Shown: one piece after another, positions 1 through 13,140 of the stretch | How positions within the stretch are numbered: the first letter of the stretch is position 1 | Layout: the number at the start of each line of letters is the position of its first letter | Source: Otis tarda | Taxonomy: Eukaryota > Chordata > Aves > Otidiformes > Otididae | Assembly: GCA_026413225.1 (NCBI GenBank) | Contig: CM048575.1 | Span: forward strand, 2,384,001-2,448,000 | Reading direction: 5' to 3' | DNA length: 64,000 nucleotides | The notes under the pieces: generated by a model | The model's input: only the letters and a program-made list of their open reading frames with translations | Databases searched by the model: none | What the model was told of the DNA's origin: nothing | Translations under genes and position numbers: made by a program

Positions 1-3000
1 CTGGGAGGCAAAGGACTTCACTTGCTTTATATGGAGAGAGACGGGACCAAGGCAGATGAGAATTGTCCTGTCCAAAAGTCAATATTTCACTGCGTGCTAG
101 GGATGGCACTTCCAAACCCTTCCCTGAGCACATACGAGGAGAAAGAAGAGCAAAAAAAAAAAAAAGCAAGTATGGTTGTTTTTCCTCTCCTTTTGCTTTC
201 CTCAGGTCCAAAATCTACATCTGTATTTAATCCATTACCAGAAGACAAACAATTCGGGAACTTCTTGTGAAAGTGTTTTTCTTATTTTCTGCCACTTTCT
301 TAGCAGGTGTTAGTTAACGTTGTGTCATCAGCAAATTTATATGGCAGTTTTGGCAATTGGGAAGCTAAATGGCCCCTAAAGTGCCATAAGAAATTTTTTT
401 TTTTCCATCAAAACTGGGTTACATGAAAATGAGCCTTTTTTTTCACCTTCTGAAGAAGATGACAAACAAGCACTGGGGAAATGAAGGGGAGGAGGAAAGT
501 TTTAAAATATGTCTTGAAGATGACATCTGGATTTGGAGACAATTGGGTCCATCTACCTACAGACACCCAAGGAAAACCACCCTCCTGGCCAACACATGAA
601 CACTTGGGCCGCGGACTGCCCCGCCTCATCTCAGAGCCCAGGAAACCGGGCAAAGGGGATCGAGACAATGCTGAAATGCCTCGTGGAGTTTGCACGCACG
701 CACTGCCTTGGAGCTAGTGAGCCACCGAATCACTGCAGCGAAGCTCATTGTGTCCTCATCTTGCAAACATCTCCAGAGGGTTGACCTTGGGGTAACACCC
801 CTCTGAGCCCCCTCTAGACATGTCGAACAATAATCTCTGACCTTCATGTTCATATTCACTAACTTTTCTTCTTCAGTGACTGAAGAATGGGTTGTGGAAA
901 GCCTGGTAGACCCATCTGTGAGGGGAGAGGAACCCCCTGCAGCTCATTTACTTTGTTGAATTGCAAAACTCGCAGAGGGATATCAGCTGTCAGGGGGAGG
1001 TTGAGGACCTGCAGCTCTGTATCCTTGTGAGATGGCTCTGGCTTGATGTCCCAACCCAAATTAAACCCTTGCCTCTGCTTGGCAGGCTGACAGGGTGGGG
1101 AGATGTGGGATCCAGTGGTGCTTACAGGGAAAGTGGAGACACAGAGGAGCAAGAAAGGTGTGCTCTGGTGTCACCATCACCTGGGATAACTGCTGGTGGC
1201 AATCAGCAAGAGGTACTTTGGGTCTGCTCTTTAAAAGGCTGCTTCTTACCCAGGGTCCTGCCTCCTCTCTTTTTTAGCGAGGACGAAAATAGTCCCTTTT
1301 TTAGGCTGTCACCTAAGGACAAGAGGCTCTTGCTCTCTGGCCATCTGCTTTCTGCTAGCCCTTCTGCAGTGTGGGACCCCAGGGAGACAGTCTGGGTGAT
1401 GAAGGGCAAAGGTTTTAACCAGAAAACCTCTCTGGGGAGCAACAGGAGAGGGAAGAAATCCTTGTGAGCATCCTCAAAAAATGAATGGCAGCACAAAACA
1501 CCCATTCCTACAAACCTGGACTTTACTGTCCTCAACAGTGCCGCTGTTGCTCCACAAAGCCACATGCCTTGTGCTTGTCCCCTTCCTCATGCATGGTCAG
1601 CTTGGCCGGTCTTGGCTGCAAACTGCTGCTGGGGTGGGCGCAGCGAGCGCAAGGCTGGGAGCAGAGCCCTGTGGTCAGTGAATCCAGCTTGACCTGCCGA
1701 GATCAAATGATGGATGACCCATGGTCACTGTTGCAGAGATCCACAGCAGCACGTGGACACCAACCATCTCCTCCAGCCAGCGCAATTCACGCCTGTGAGC
1801 TGGTTGGCGGAGCCCTCATTCAAGGCACAGCTGGAAGGAAATGCCAAAGAGAGGGATGGGCTCCTTGGTTGTTATCTTCTTGTTGTATAAATGATTAAAT
1901 ATAAATGGAGACAGAGCTTTCCCCTGTGTTACACGACCCCCCAGCAGAAAGCCTGGCTGTGGAGCTTGTCTACAGAGAGGGGTGGCTTTAACGGGGTGGA
2001 CAAGGACGACAACAAACCTTGTGCCTTCTGCTCAGAGAAAGAGGTAAAAACAGTCCAAGCTTCACATCAGGCAGAGAAAAGATTCAGTGTCAGGTTTTCC
2101 AGTCCTGCTGGGTTTGCTTTCCCCAGGGGGGAGTGGGAACAGCTCAACTCATGCTGATGGATTTTAGGATGAAGAATGACCTGGTTTGGAAAAGGGGCCA
2201 CATCTCCTGGACCCAGCCGGGGAGGGCAGCGTGGTGATGCCCCATTGCAGGATTTAACGTTGCTGCACGGCCCCGGGACAGCAGGGTCTGGCTCCGCTAA
2301 TGTCCGCGTGTGGCTGGCAATGGCGGGCCAGGCTTCGTCCCCTCCTCCTCCTCACAGCACATAATATTCTCGTGAAATACAATGCTTGGCTCTCTTGCTG
2401 ACATTCTTAGAGCCCTCTACAAAGCATCAAAGTATTTAACCCTGCAGTAAATTTACACCAGGAGAGAAGTTACAAAAATTATCCTTCTCTTGCCTTTTTG
2501 AGGCAGAAAGACGCAGAAATTCGATTTTCAATGCCAAAAATTCAGAAGTAGTGAGTGAGGCACACCCCTCCTCCCTAAATATAGTAGGATCAACTTAAAA
2601 GTAAAGATCTTTGTTGTTATAAATAGCTAATGAAGTGACAGTGTTTGCTCAGAGGCTGGCTGCGTGAGCGTGCTGCCAGCCACCGCCAAGGCTCGGATCA
2701 TCAGGAAGTTTAGGAGTGGCGTGTGCAACGGCAGAACCCAAGTTTTGTAAGCACAATCTGGGAGAAAACAGTGATTATGCAAGAAAATATGGCAAAAGCA
2801 ACCATCTGCTTTATTTTCTCCTTTTGTTTGCCCATTGGGTTTTGAGTCTGTAGAGCTCAAGTTTTCCACATTTTCTCCAAAACAAATAATTGGCTTTTTC
2901 AATGAAGCTTGAGATTATCACATAATCACCTGCTTCCAAGAGGTGTGGCTGGGAGGCAATGGCACAATCCCCAGCACGGCCAGGAAACCCAGCGGTGCTC

Positions 3001-5059
3001 AGAAATGAAGTGTCTCTGGATACACGGAGAAGGAAAACTCCAGCCTCTCCGTTTCTAGACGTGTGTGAAAACCAACAAACATTTCTCCTCTCTCCTGAGA
3101 CTTGCAATTATGGAGACTTGCCATATAGCCTCGTAATTAATATAGCGGATCCAGAAAAGTAAAAAAGCCCCTGGAATAAAAAAAAATATGTTTTCCCTTT
3201 GCATGCCAAAACATATGCCTTTTGTTACACATCTCCCATGTGCTGCAGAAGGGGAAATAAACTCCAGTGATTTCACTGTTATGCCTTGGTCATGCTCCCG
3301 TTCACATTTGAGGAATTATCTCCACACAGATAATGCTGGCTTGGAAAGCATCGTGTGCACCTGAAAGCCACATGGTGAGACAGAGGGGAAAAAAACCCAG
3401 CCTTGCTGTTCACTGCTAGTAAATTCTCCTTCCTGGGAGATGCTGGCATTTTTGGGTGCTATTTGTCTTCAAGGCAAGTGTTTTCTCCTTTCATCTCAGA
3501 GGCACTGGGAACAGCAGGCAGCATTGGCTGCTGCCTGGTGAAGGGCTCCTCTTTATCAGGCACAGCTGCTGGGAGATTCCTCCGCTTCGTTTCCCTATAA
3601 ATCATATTTAAAGACCAACAGATCGTCCTGCACACACACACGTGTGCGCACGGAGGGTGGAAAAAGAGGTTGCATTAAAAACTGTGCAGCCTGGGGCAGC
3701 TTTTCAGAGGATTCCCCATTGAACCGAGCTTCAGGCATGGTAAGATTTCGGAAGGTCTTCCTCCAGGAGGCTGGACAGGGTGGTCACAGGGGTCTTTTTG
3801 ACACAAGGCTGCTGGGAAGACCTCAGCTAGCTCAGAGAGGTGAAAGGATGGGGAGCTTGGCAGTAGGTGGGATGTCTTAAGCCAGACCAGCACGGTGGTG
3901 GGAGAACAGATGGAGTAGCACTCAGACCAAACTCTCCCAGTCCTGCAGCAGTAGGAGGAATAGACTGGCTTTTTTTGTCTCTTTCCTTTTCAGCTTCTCC
4001 ATCGCCATCTCGGTTCCTCTCTCCAGCAGCCTGTTCCCCAGGCTGTGGGGGAAGGTGCTTGGGGAGGCACCACTGCCGTGTCTCGGTCTCGGCCAGTCCT
4101 GTCCTGCTCAACAGCAGGTGAGATGCTTGCTGCAAGCATCCCTCAAGGTCTCTGCCCAAAGACAGTTTTAACCCATCCTTGTACCTATAAGCACACCCAG
4201 AAAGGCAGGGAGCCAGTGCACGCCCGGAAATGTGATTTTCCATATATTCGCACATTAGACTATTCCATCAGCCGGGCGGGTCTTCAGTGTTACCGGGTCT
4301 GATTTTTCACCCAGGTACTGCTATTTTGAGTCTAGTAAACTGTATTTAACAGGGTCATCCTGCCCCGGCTATAAACCTGCTCTGAGGGAAGATGCAGCAT
4401 AGCTCATCAGCCCCATTACCTTTTGCATCCATTGGTCAGCTGAGCAGAGCCCCACAAATAAGGACCTGAGAGTTCCTTGGGAAAGAGCAGGGAGGCAGAG
4501 GAGAGAGATTCACGCTGCTGCTGCTGCTGGGGTAGATGCAGGTGAACTGAGGCTGTAATGTGTACGACTTGGCAGCAGGTGACTGATCAAGCGGATCTCC
4601 CCAGGGATGGGGAGGGGAGGACAGCTCTTCATCTTCCAGATGAACGGATCCCATTCCCGCCCACTGCAGAGCTCCAGGTCTATTAACAGCCTCCGAAAAG
4701 CAGAAGCAAAAGGAAGAAAGAAAAGATGTTGTGGAAATGACTGAGTAAAGGCTAAGCCTCACATCTGCCACTGGTGTAAATCAGCGCAAGTCCACTGCCG
4801 TCAGCAGAGCTGGGCTCGTGTGGAAGCCCTGAGCACCCAGCCCTCCTGGTCCTTGTTGCCAGCCAAACCACCACAAAGCCACGTTAAAATATTTCTGTCT
4901 GCCCCCACGTCCCTAAGCGGCAGCAGAAAGCTTGAGGATGATGTTCCCCCAAGATGTCTCTTCTGGAGGCAGGCGCAGGATAATTAACACAAACTTCCTC
5001 AGGGGACTCATCACCTGAGCCGGCTGTGGGGCTCCCAGAGCTGAGCTGTTTGCTGGGAG
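1..5059. other. Intergenic or intronic stretch, no gene recognised
   Basis: Mixed-composition sequence in which I find no coding exon, RNA gene or clear transposon. Short frames occur on both strands, overlap each other and show no domain. Small items visible are an A14 run at 152-165, a (GCT)5 run at 4514-4529, a 19-bp inverted repeat at 4122-4140, and two copies of a GTGTAAATC/GATTTACAC-like motif at about 2443-2455 and 4771-4785. Confidence 0.6.
4122..4140. repeat. 19-bp inverted repeat
   Basis: Arms of 9 bases (GATGCTTGC and GCAAGCATC) flank a single T, so the sequence reads the same on both strands apart from the centre. It may be a chance palindrome; no function is assigned. Confidence 0.6.
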
Positions 5060-5368
5060 GACGCGGGGGACGCAGCTCTACGCTAACGAACAGTCTCACA
5101 TGATAACCAGAGAAGCGGCTCACTGCCCGGGATGCGGCTCCTCCGTGCCCGCTGGGTCATGCGTCTTTACTCGCAGAGCCAACGCTTTGCCTTTGCGCAG
5201 GAGAAACCACCGCTGCGTGCCGGCGAGCGCCAGCCGCCACGGCTGTATTGATCTAATCAGCTCCGTGAAGCCTGTTCGTCAGCGTCAGCGTCAGCGTCCC
5301 TGCCACGTCATGGCTGTCCTGCGACGGCAGCTGCGGCCGTGAACCGTGGGAGTTCAGTCACGGCGTAT
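5060..5368. promoter_or_regulatory. CpG-dense patch (candidate small CpG island)
   Basis: I count about 34 CpG dinucleotides in roughly 310 bases, against strong CpG depletion in neighbouring sequence. The patch includes a CCACGTCATGG stretch (E-box/CRE-like) near 5303-5313 and a hexanucleotide run at 5277-5298. In vertebrates, local escape from CpG depletion usually marks an unmethylated promoter or enhancer, or a recently arrived GC-rich sequence. No exon with convincing coding content follows on either strand, so orientation and target are unknown. Confidence 0.35.
5277..5298. repeat. Hexanucleotide run (CGTCAG)n
   Basis: Three exact CGTCAG units plus a partial fourth (CGTC) lie inside the CpG-dense patch. 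It is short but perfect and adds 4 of the CpGs. Confidence 0.85.
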
Positions 5369-5369
5369 G

Positions 5370-7550
5370 GTCTGCAGGCCCTTTTCCTTCTCCAAGCAGG
5401 GATGCCCAGGTGGGACAGACTGCGGTGGGCTCAGCTCTGTTGCAGCAGGTGGCTGCGCTTTATTTTTGCCGGTTAAAAATTGGTTATTAAACCAGGGCAG
5501 CAAAAGAGACAAGGAGGGGAAGTGAAAAAAAGGCCTGGAAGGGAGGCAATCCCTGCTGATGAAGTCTGAGCACCGCCCAGGCTGTCCCTCGATGCCGCAC
5601 TGGTAGGATGTTGTCCCACAAGGTCTGGGGTGCTTGTGGCGCTGCCGGGGACCAGGGATGCTGAGCAGAACACAGCAAGTGCCAAAACTGTGTTGGGACA
5701 GTTTGACTCTATCCAGAGCTGATCTCAAACGTGCCTGCAGGTTTAGGAAGGGACAAAAGCCGGGACGGAGCCCAGGAAAGCCAAAGCTGTGACCTGTGCT
5801 CATACCCTGCCGCTGCCCTTTCCAGAGTAGAGAGCCGTGACAGCCTGAAGACATCTGTCAGAGCAGAGCGATTCGCTCCAGTCTGAGCTCCCCCAGCGTT
5901 TCCCAGTGCCCCACACAGAGGGAGAGGGGAGAGCCAGAGTTCTGGTGCATTTACAACCCCCAGGGCTCACAGCGGCACTGAGGATGAGGAGGCGGCGGAG
6001 CCCGTGTCCGGCTGCTTTGCTGGCTCTCTCCAGTGATGTGTGAGTGACCGGTTTCAGGACTTGGTGGAGCTGGCTTTGGTCTCTGCTCCCTGCCACCCAC
6101 AGGCTGTGCGGTGCTCGGAGGTGGGGAGAGACACCAAGGAGCAGCAGGGACAGCTTTGACAGCAGGTTGCCATCTTTCATGTTTTATAACGCAACGGCAA
6201 GGGATGAAAAGGAGTTATGAAGGCTACCCTAGTTATTCCTTCTTCCAGCGAGCCTCATGCAGAGAACTAAACACAAGATTAACGAGGTGTCTAATGGTTT
6301 GTGTAGCCCCACTCAGAAATAAAGCAACTGTTTGCTCCTTGTGTGATGGGGAGCCTGGGAGCAGCCAGGTTGTCTCCAGAAGATGCGCGCTGCCACCAGC
6401 GACAACTGCAGATGGATGTTTATGCTGCTTGCCAAGCTGTTGGGAAAAGCACTGATGCAGATCAGAGGAAGATCCAAAAACGCACTCAAACTCGCTGCTT
6501 CGAGTCACAGGTTTGAGAAGAAAAGCTCAGGGAAGGAGCAACACCCAGGGCTTGGCTGCAGCTGGGCTTGCTGGGCTCTCTCAGGAAGGTTACTCTGCTC
6601 CAGCCGGGATTACAGCTCTTACTCTGAGATGTCACAAAGCTGCTGGTGACCCAACTTTGTCACCCAGAGCCACAGATCCATGGGTGGCCGTGACAAGCAG
6701 GGCAAACCCCGTGTCAGTCTGCCCGCACCCTTGACAGGCAATAAAAACTCAGCTGTATAACCACGGCGTGTGCTCCAACTGGACATGTTATCTCTCATTC
6801 TCCCTTATTATTTTTTTTCAGGACCACCCAGTTAGGTATTGGCTTCCAAAACACTTGGCCTCTGTGTCCAAACCACACACTCTTGCCAGGCCTTCGAACA
6901 CGGGCTCTCTGTGCTGGGTCCAGTCACCGACGTTTTCTCCCAGTGAGGGCTGGGAGCAGGCGCTGAGCCTCGGAGGTGCCCTGGCTACGGCTGGGACTGA
7001 GAGAGACGAAGCAGGAATTAGAAAAGCCAGCTCCCACCCTATCCAGACATTTTTGAGATCTTTTCTTCTTGTTGTTCTGCAGTGTGTCGCAGTCTGTATA
7101 GATGGCCAGCATGGCTTCCGTCGTGCCTGTTGGGACATGCGTCGTGGCATGTCCTCCTCTGCAGCTCCTGTCCCTGCATTGGGACACAGTGGGGCTGGGG
7201 CTTAGCAGGTGCTTGGTCCCTGCTCCTCCTCTTGGTCCCTATAAATCTGCTCATCGGAGGAGTTCAGGGACCCGTGTGGTGGTCTGGTGTTCATGGGCAT
7301 CGCAGTGGTAGGGTTCACCTATCAATCTTTCTGAAGAGGAACTGTGGGCTGAAGGATTTTCATCCGAGAGCACAGGGCTGGTGAGACCCCAGGAGGTGGC
7401 ATCAGCCATCCCCTGCAAGATTGTGCCACCCTATGTCCCTGGTGGGCACCAGCCCTGCCGGGCCCCCCAACCACAGGTAAGACCCCAAACCTTCTCCTAC
7501 TCCTACTCTCCCAACAGGATGTTCTTCCGAAATGACTCTAAATTGCCCTT
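5370..7550. other. Unassigned stretch, no gene recognised
   Basis: GC-moderate sequence with many short overlapping frames on both strands and no domain, RNA gene or clear repeat. A possible splice donor-like CAGGTAAGA occurs near 7475-7483, but no coding-like exon precedes it. Confidence 0.55.
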
Positions 7551-7554
7551 CTCT

Positions 7555-7800
7555 AGTACCCAGCAGCATGGAGAGCAGCTTATCCCCTTATTCCCTCTGG
7601 AGCAACCTCTCGCATAGCTGAGGGCTGCTATCACGTCTCCCCTCCCTCCGCACTTCTAGACTAAACAAGCCCAGTTCTCGCAGCCTTTCCCCACAGGTCG
7701 TGTTTCCCAGACTCCTGATCACGTTTGCTGATCGCCTCTGGACTCTCTCCCGCTGACCGTTGTCTCCCTTCAAAGGCGGTGTCCGCTGGATGTGGTTCTA
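7555..7800 (-). mobile_element. Old CR1-type LINE remnant
   Basis: The minus strand resembles the 3' part of a CR1-family LINE. The translated minus-strand frame includes [12 protein letters not shown], the hallmark of the C-terminal end of the CR1 ORF2 (endonuclease/reverse transcriptase) protein. The plus strand carries the matching text GGCTGCTATCACGTCTCCC and CTGGACTCTCTCC. It is diverged from the younger CR1 copies later in the window and has no octamer tail, so both ends are approximate. It is non-functional. Confidence 0.7.
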
Positions 7801-10800
7801 GGGCTACGCACGCGAAGCAGAAGGATTATTTTGCATTCCTTATGCACAGCGGTTGGATTTATACCTCCTAGGGGAAGGGAGAGGGGAGAAAGCAAACCTC
7901 TCCTCAGCAGCTCCACTGATCACCCATTTATGATACTGCCTCACAAATCAGCCTCCCAGTATCCAAGAATCACAAGAAATAGCGTTCCAGGCACTTTCTT
8001 CACAATTCTGGTGCCTCAGGAACTGCTAGGTTGACCCATTCTGGTGTTCCCCACACCTGGGAAGGTTGGAAGCCCCACAGTGCTGACAGATTACGAACAG
8101 ACAGATAATAGAGCTAGGCAGAAAAAAATACAACTCTTATCCCCTGGGAGAGGATCAGGAGAAACTTAATGTTTTTCTCATAGAACATCAAAATTCTGAG
8201 AATTCTGGGCTGAAAACCAATAGGGCTTTTTTGTTGTTGCTGTTGCTGTCGGGTTTTTGTTTGGTTTTTTTGTTTGGTTTTTTTTTTAATTCCAGAAATG
8301 CTTTGCAATGTCTCGTGCATCTTTCTGGACCTTGCTGTCTGTTCTCCAGCCAAATCCCATCCCCCAGGATGCTCCATGGCCTGCCTTCAGCTAACCATGA
8401 TTTTCCACAGTGAGGGAGTCTCCATCTAGCCTGAGCCATCAGAGATGTCATTCTTTGGCAAAAAGTCACCCTTTTTTAAACAGACAAAGCAATCTGAGAT
8501 CCAGAAACACTCCACACTGTCCCAAAGGCGTCAATAAACCCGATGCAGAAGACACAATGCTCAGCAGCGATAGCCAGATGCACTGAGTACATTTTTGCAG
8601 GAGGTCTCAAAACTTTTTTCCAAGGGGAAGCGGGGAGTTTGCCCAGGGAAGTCCAGGCTTTGGGAAGGGGCAGTTGCAGAAGTGGCAGCAAAGTGGCAGG
8701 AGCTGCTATTTGGCCTCTGGTTTGGGAGCTGAAAACGATCAAAAAACTGGGAGTCTCAGCTCTGCCACCTCTCCAAAGAGCTTCAGGGAAGGCTGGTGGG
8801 ACAGGACCGGGCACAAGCTTAGATGGAAACACATCCCCCAACACCAACCAGCATCTCGTCTCGTCTCACCTCCTGAAATGCAACCGAAGGGGAAGCGGTC
8901 CGTCCAAGCGCTCAGGCTGTAAATCCGCTCGAGGCTGTATTTCCTAACTGAGGGGCTTTTACAGTTCTTACAGTAAGTAATAAAACTTCAAGAGGATTTT
9001 CTTGTGGTTAAACACTGAGGCCTGTTTTGGCCAGCCGAAGTGGGCTCTGCTCTGTCCTCCGGATGGAGTGGAACTGGATTTATTGTTATTCATGTTTCGG
9101 TTTAAGCATTACTCAGAAGGTAGCGTTACTCACAAAGCTGGCTCCCTGCATGGCTATCCTTGTTTTCCTTGTGTTTCTCTTCCTGCCTTTAGCTGAATTC
9201 TCTTTGACATCAGCCATCAAACATTAAACTGCACATAGATCACATCTTGTCAGGGCTTGGCAGGGTTTCTTACTTGGCCTCTCTCCGCTCTACAGCTGTT
9301 TGGAGAGCTTGCTTTGCTGGAAGGAGGGTGGTCTGCCTCTCCTGTCCTTTGAAGCCCGAGGAGCCCTGAGGCAGATGCTCAGACTCTGATGTGCTCTCAG
9401 CTTGTCCACGTTCAAATGTTGGCTGGGCTGTGGCTGCAGAACTGTCTCGTTGGATGAGGCTTTGCATTGGGAAGGAAAGGGCACCCAAAGCAATGCCCAC
9501 CTTAGGAGCTTCCTCCTCAGACTCTTCCCTGTAGCCCAGGGAGAGAAACAGGGACCCCCAGGGACCCTTTCCTCTCACCCAGAGTGCAGCAGGAGAGCTG
9601 CCTGATGGACCACTCAGGCTTTTGCCTTGACATGGAGGGTGCTGTGGGGGGATGGCTCCGACATAGGCATCCAGCTTCGGGATGTCTAAAATCAATAGCG
9701 CAATCCTACCCCGCGCTCCTTGCTGTGCACCTCCTTCCATTTCCTACGTAATTTCATCCTCCTGACTGCAGTTTCTGCCACATGCTGACCCCCACACCTG
9801 CCATCGAGGCAGTTTCAAGTTGTTCCTCTTCTCAGTAACTTCTACCCTTGAATTCACTCTTTCAGCTCCCTGTCACTCAGAGCTGCCCTTGTGCGCGTGT
9901 GCCCGTGTGGGACCTCTCTTTCAGCAACGCCACGGTCTGGGCACAGTCACATCTTTTCATCAGCCACAAATTTGCTCCTGCAAGTGCAAAGGACATGGTA
10001 GTGTTGGGGGATGGAGATCAAGGTAAGCGATGAGTCCAGCTGAGATTTGCTTTGTGGACTGAAGATGCTCCAGCAAACCTCTGCCTGTCACCGTTCCCGT
10101 CAGAGGAAGGACCCTCTGCATGTCCCTGGGGGCTGTGATCCGAACCACGTGGCTGGAGCTGCCCCCCAAGCTGTCTATCCCCAGCAGCTCTCCCAACCTC
10201 AGACCTCCATGAAGTTGAGCTCAATGACTGTGTCCATGCATCCATCCTGGCAAACGGGCTCAGCTTTCCTCCCATAGCCTCTGCACTAGACAGTGTCCCT
10301 AAACACATTTTCCAAAACAAATTATTATTTACTCACCCAAGGCAAAAAAAATATTCCAACACGAGGCAGCCTCCTGCGTTGCTCTTACCCAGCCCCTAGC
10401 GTATTCCTCTCCGGGTGATGTAATTTGGGATGGGGAAGGCAGACAGCCTTGATGTGGTTTTTCTGTTTCTCGGAGCTTCTCCAGCACACTCATACCCTCC
10501 TCCCCATGCCAAGTAGCACTCCTTCCCCTCCCAGCCACCATGTAATTGTCCTCTGATATTAGGGAGCTAAATGAAGGAACAGCTTGTTAAACTTGGAGCT
10601 GGATAAATAGACTTTTTCTAATTAAGGGTTCCAAACCTGTGCCCTACCTGGTGGACCAAGCTGCCTTTCACCATCGTGGTTGCTAGAGATTTTGGAAGGA
10701 TCGATCCTATAATTTCAAGGCAACTTTTTGCACAGCGTCCACAGCACCGCTGATCTCCTCAGGGGTGCCTGGGATGGCAGTGGACTGCACGGTATTAGGT

Positions 10801-11214
10801 GGTGATCCTATTTTACTGTCTCATCTCTCTGCTAGCTAAGAGGCCTGATCCAAAATACCAGACAAACCCCAGTGTACGCTATTATTAGTTTTCAATTATA
10901 AATTAATAAATTAAAAAGTCATGCTGGTTAATTACAAGAGGCTAAAGCAGTAACCTGGCTTTACAGCAACGCAAATATGTGATCCGAGAAGTAAAAGCAA
11001 TGGGATGAGGTCAGGGAAACAGAGAGAAAGAGAGCAGATCACATCGGAGGGTTGCAGGGAAGGAGGTGCCACGGCTTCAGCAGCACGGGCACACTGTGAT
11101 CTGGAGCAGAGAGCTGGAGCTCCCATCCCACACTGATGCTCAGGGGATCTGCATGCAAACCCCCTCAGCCTGAGAACGCGGTACAACCAGTTGTGGAGCT
11201 GAGGCAGAGGGATA
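7801..11214. other. Unassigned stretch, no gene recognised
   Basis: No coding exon or RNA gene is recognised. It holds a T/G-rich simple tract (8228-8293), a splice donor-like AAGGTAAGC at about 10019-10027 after a frame without a domain, and an AT-rich patch near 10875-10920. Confidence 0.55.
8228..8293. repeat. T-rich simple repeat with TTTG/TTG units
   Basis: A low-complexity run of T with regularly spaced G: TTGTTGTTGC first, then TTTGTTTGG-like units, ending in an uninterrupted T run. On the minus strand it reads as an (AAAC)n-like tract and produces artefactual lysine/asparagine/glutamine-rich frames. Confidence 0.8.
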
Positions 11215-11215
11215 T

Positions 11216-11503
11216 GCTGTGTCAGGACGAGGGGGAATGATTTCAAAATAGAGGGAGGCAGATTTAGATTAGATATCAGGAAAAAATTTTTTACCCTGAG
11301 GGTGGTGGAGCACTGGCCCAGGTTGCCCAGAGAGGTGGTGGATGCCCCATCCCCCTGGAAACTTTCCAGGCCAGGTTGGACGGGGTTGTGAGCGACCTGA
11401 TCTGGTTGGAGGTGTCCGTGCTTCTTGCAGGGGGGTTGGACTGGATGGGCTTTAACGGTCCTTTCCCACCCAAACCCTTCTGTGATTCTGTGATTCTATG
11501 ATA
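11216..11503 (+). mobile_element. CR1 LINE 3' end (5'-truncated)
   Basis: This is a sense-strand CR1 3' terminus. It runs from the end of ORF2 (text such as GATTTAGATTAGATATCAGG and GGTTGCCCAGAGAGGTGG) through the short 3' UTR (TTGGACTGGATGGGCTTTAA) and finishes in the CR1-specific octamer-like tail CTGTGATTCTGTGATTCTATGAT at 11481-11503. CR1 elements have no poly(A) tail and are usually severely 5'-truncated at insertion, as here. No usable coding capacity remains. Confidence 0.93.
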
Positions 11504-12759
11504 TCACTTCCAGTACCCACTTGCAAACACCGTTCTGTATTCTGCAGCCGTCCACATGTTTTGTAATTGTTGATACCAAACTATAAACAAGCACATTCCA
11601 AATTAACAGTGTCCTCCTCCAGCTTTAAATTATTTTCATGGATTCTCCTCTTGAAATGGTTCAGAGCTTTGTGGAAAATAAATCATGCACGGAAGGAGAT
11701 GGGACAGGCTAAGGTTCGTGCTCCTGCAGCTGAGTCTACAAACCCTGCTGTGCCACTTGCACATGGAGTGGTTGCTGAGCGGGACGGCTCCTTCTCTCAC
11801 TGACGTCTGCAAAAGGCATCTCATCCCTTGCAGAGCAAGCTGGATCTGGCCCACGGTTTCCCTAACGCTTGCCTAAAAAAGCAAGCAAGCCCCACAAATT
11901 GAGCAGAGGCAGCCGAGTCGTTAACAACTCCTGTGATCCTGTGATGCTTTCTGGCCTGCTGCAGGGTTTCACCACATCTAGCAGAGGCGACAGGCGGGAA
12001 CATGGGGATGTGGGTCCGTGGCCCAGCAGCTCCAGAATTTTTGGTGCATGTGCTCAAACCCATCCCTGACGGCTGGGTTGCACTTGGGTGACTGAAGTGT
12101 CGAGAGAGGGAGGGCAAACCCATGCTGTGGGATGCGTGGAGAGGAATTTCCCTTCCATGGTCTGGTGGAAAGATGTTGTCCTGGGATAGGACTGTCCTTT
12201 CCTGATTAATAGTCTCCCTTTGGCCGCTCCACAGCCAGGGATTGCTTGGCAGAGAGAGGCAGGGCTGGCTTTGTACTGATGCTAGTGAAGAGTGATCCCT
12301 GCCTGACCCTCGCATCACATGAGCCTTGGCACGGCAGCTTTGGCAGGGCAAAGATCGTTAAAGAGGAGAGAGCGAAGTTTATTACCCTGTTGGAATTCCG
12401 TGTGCCTCTGGATGAAAAATAAGCCACTTAAAACAATAAAAGGCTTGCTTTTTATTTACTGGAGTGGCAACAAAACTCCTGGACCCATCTCTCTGGCAGG
12501 CTGTGTTCGTGCAGGTCAGACACTGCCAGGCACACAGTCTTTCTCGACACAAAGCAACGGCCTGTTTGCAGGAGAGGTTTGAAGGGTGCTGCAGAAATGC
12601 CTGCCCGTCCCCTGCCTCTGCAGTTGAAGTTGATCCATCCTTGAGCCCTTCGCTCCTGGTTCTCCCACCATGTCAGCATCCGTGTGCTGCACAGGAGAGA
12701 GGCAGGACTGGGGGGAAAGGGGTGAAATCGCTGGCAGCCGTCCCAGAGGAGCAGCTGTA
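11504..12759. other. Unassigned stretch, no gene recognised
   Basis: No exon, RNA gene or repeat is recognised beyond the CR1 that ends at its left edge. Short frames on both strands overlap and lack domains. Confidence 0.55.
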
Positions 12760-13140
12760 GAGGGAGGGAAGGTGATGAAAAGGATGGGAAGAGAGACGAG
12801 GTGTCAGGTTGATGCCTGAATGGAGAGGGTCTCAGATAGGGAGCCATTCCTAAAGACTGAGGGAGAGGAAGGCAAAGGGGAAGAAGGAATGGTGGGGACC
12901 TGACCTTGAGAGGAGAGAAGAGGGAAGGGCAGAAGATGGACACCAACGGCACAGTGGAGGAGGAACAGACCTCCCTCAGCCCATCAGTGGGGTGGGATTG
13001 GGGAGAAGGGGGGACACCCCAGGGCTGGCAGAAGCAGAACCTCCTGCAGCCCCAGCCCAGGCCCTGGTCGGAGACCAGAGAGGGAGGGAGGGCAGCAGTG
13101 GCAGGATCTCGGGGGAACGCCTGCCAGAGAGGCTGAGTGC
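12760..13140. repeat. Purine-rich low-complexity region
   Basis: The plus strand is strongly enriched in G and A (runs such as GAGGGAGGGAAGG and GGGAAGAGAGACGAGG) without a fixed repeat unit. The lack of T keeps several frames open, including a minus-strand frame of 237 codons spanning 12452-13165. That frame is rich in P, S, L and F and looks like translated low-complexity sequence. Confidence 0.6.

Noticed and set aside
7470-7485. CAGGTAAGA as a splice donor after a plus-strand frame
   Set aside because: The preceding frame has no domain or coding character, and no matching acceptor/exon pair was found.
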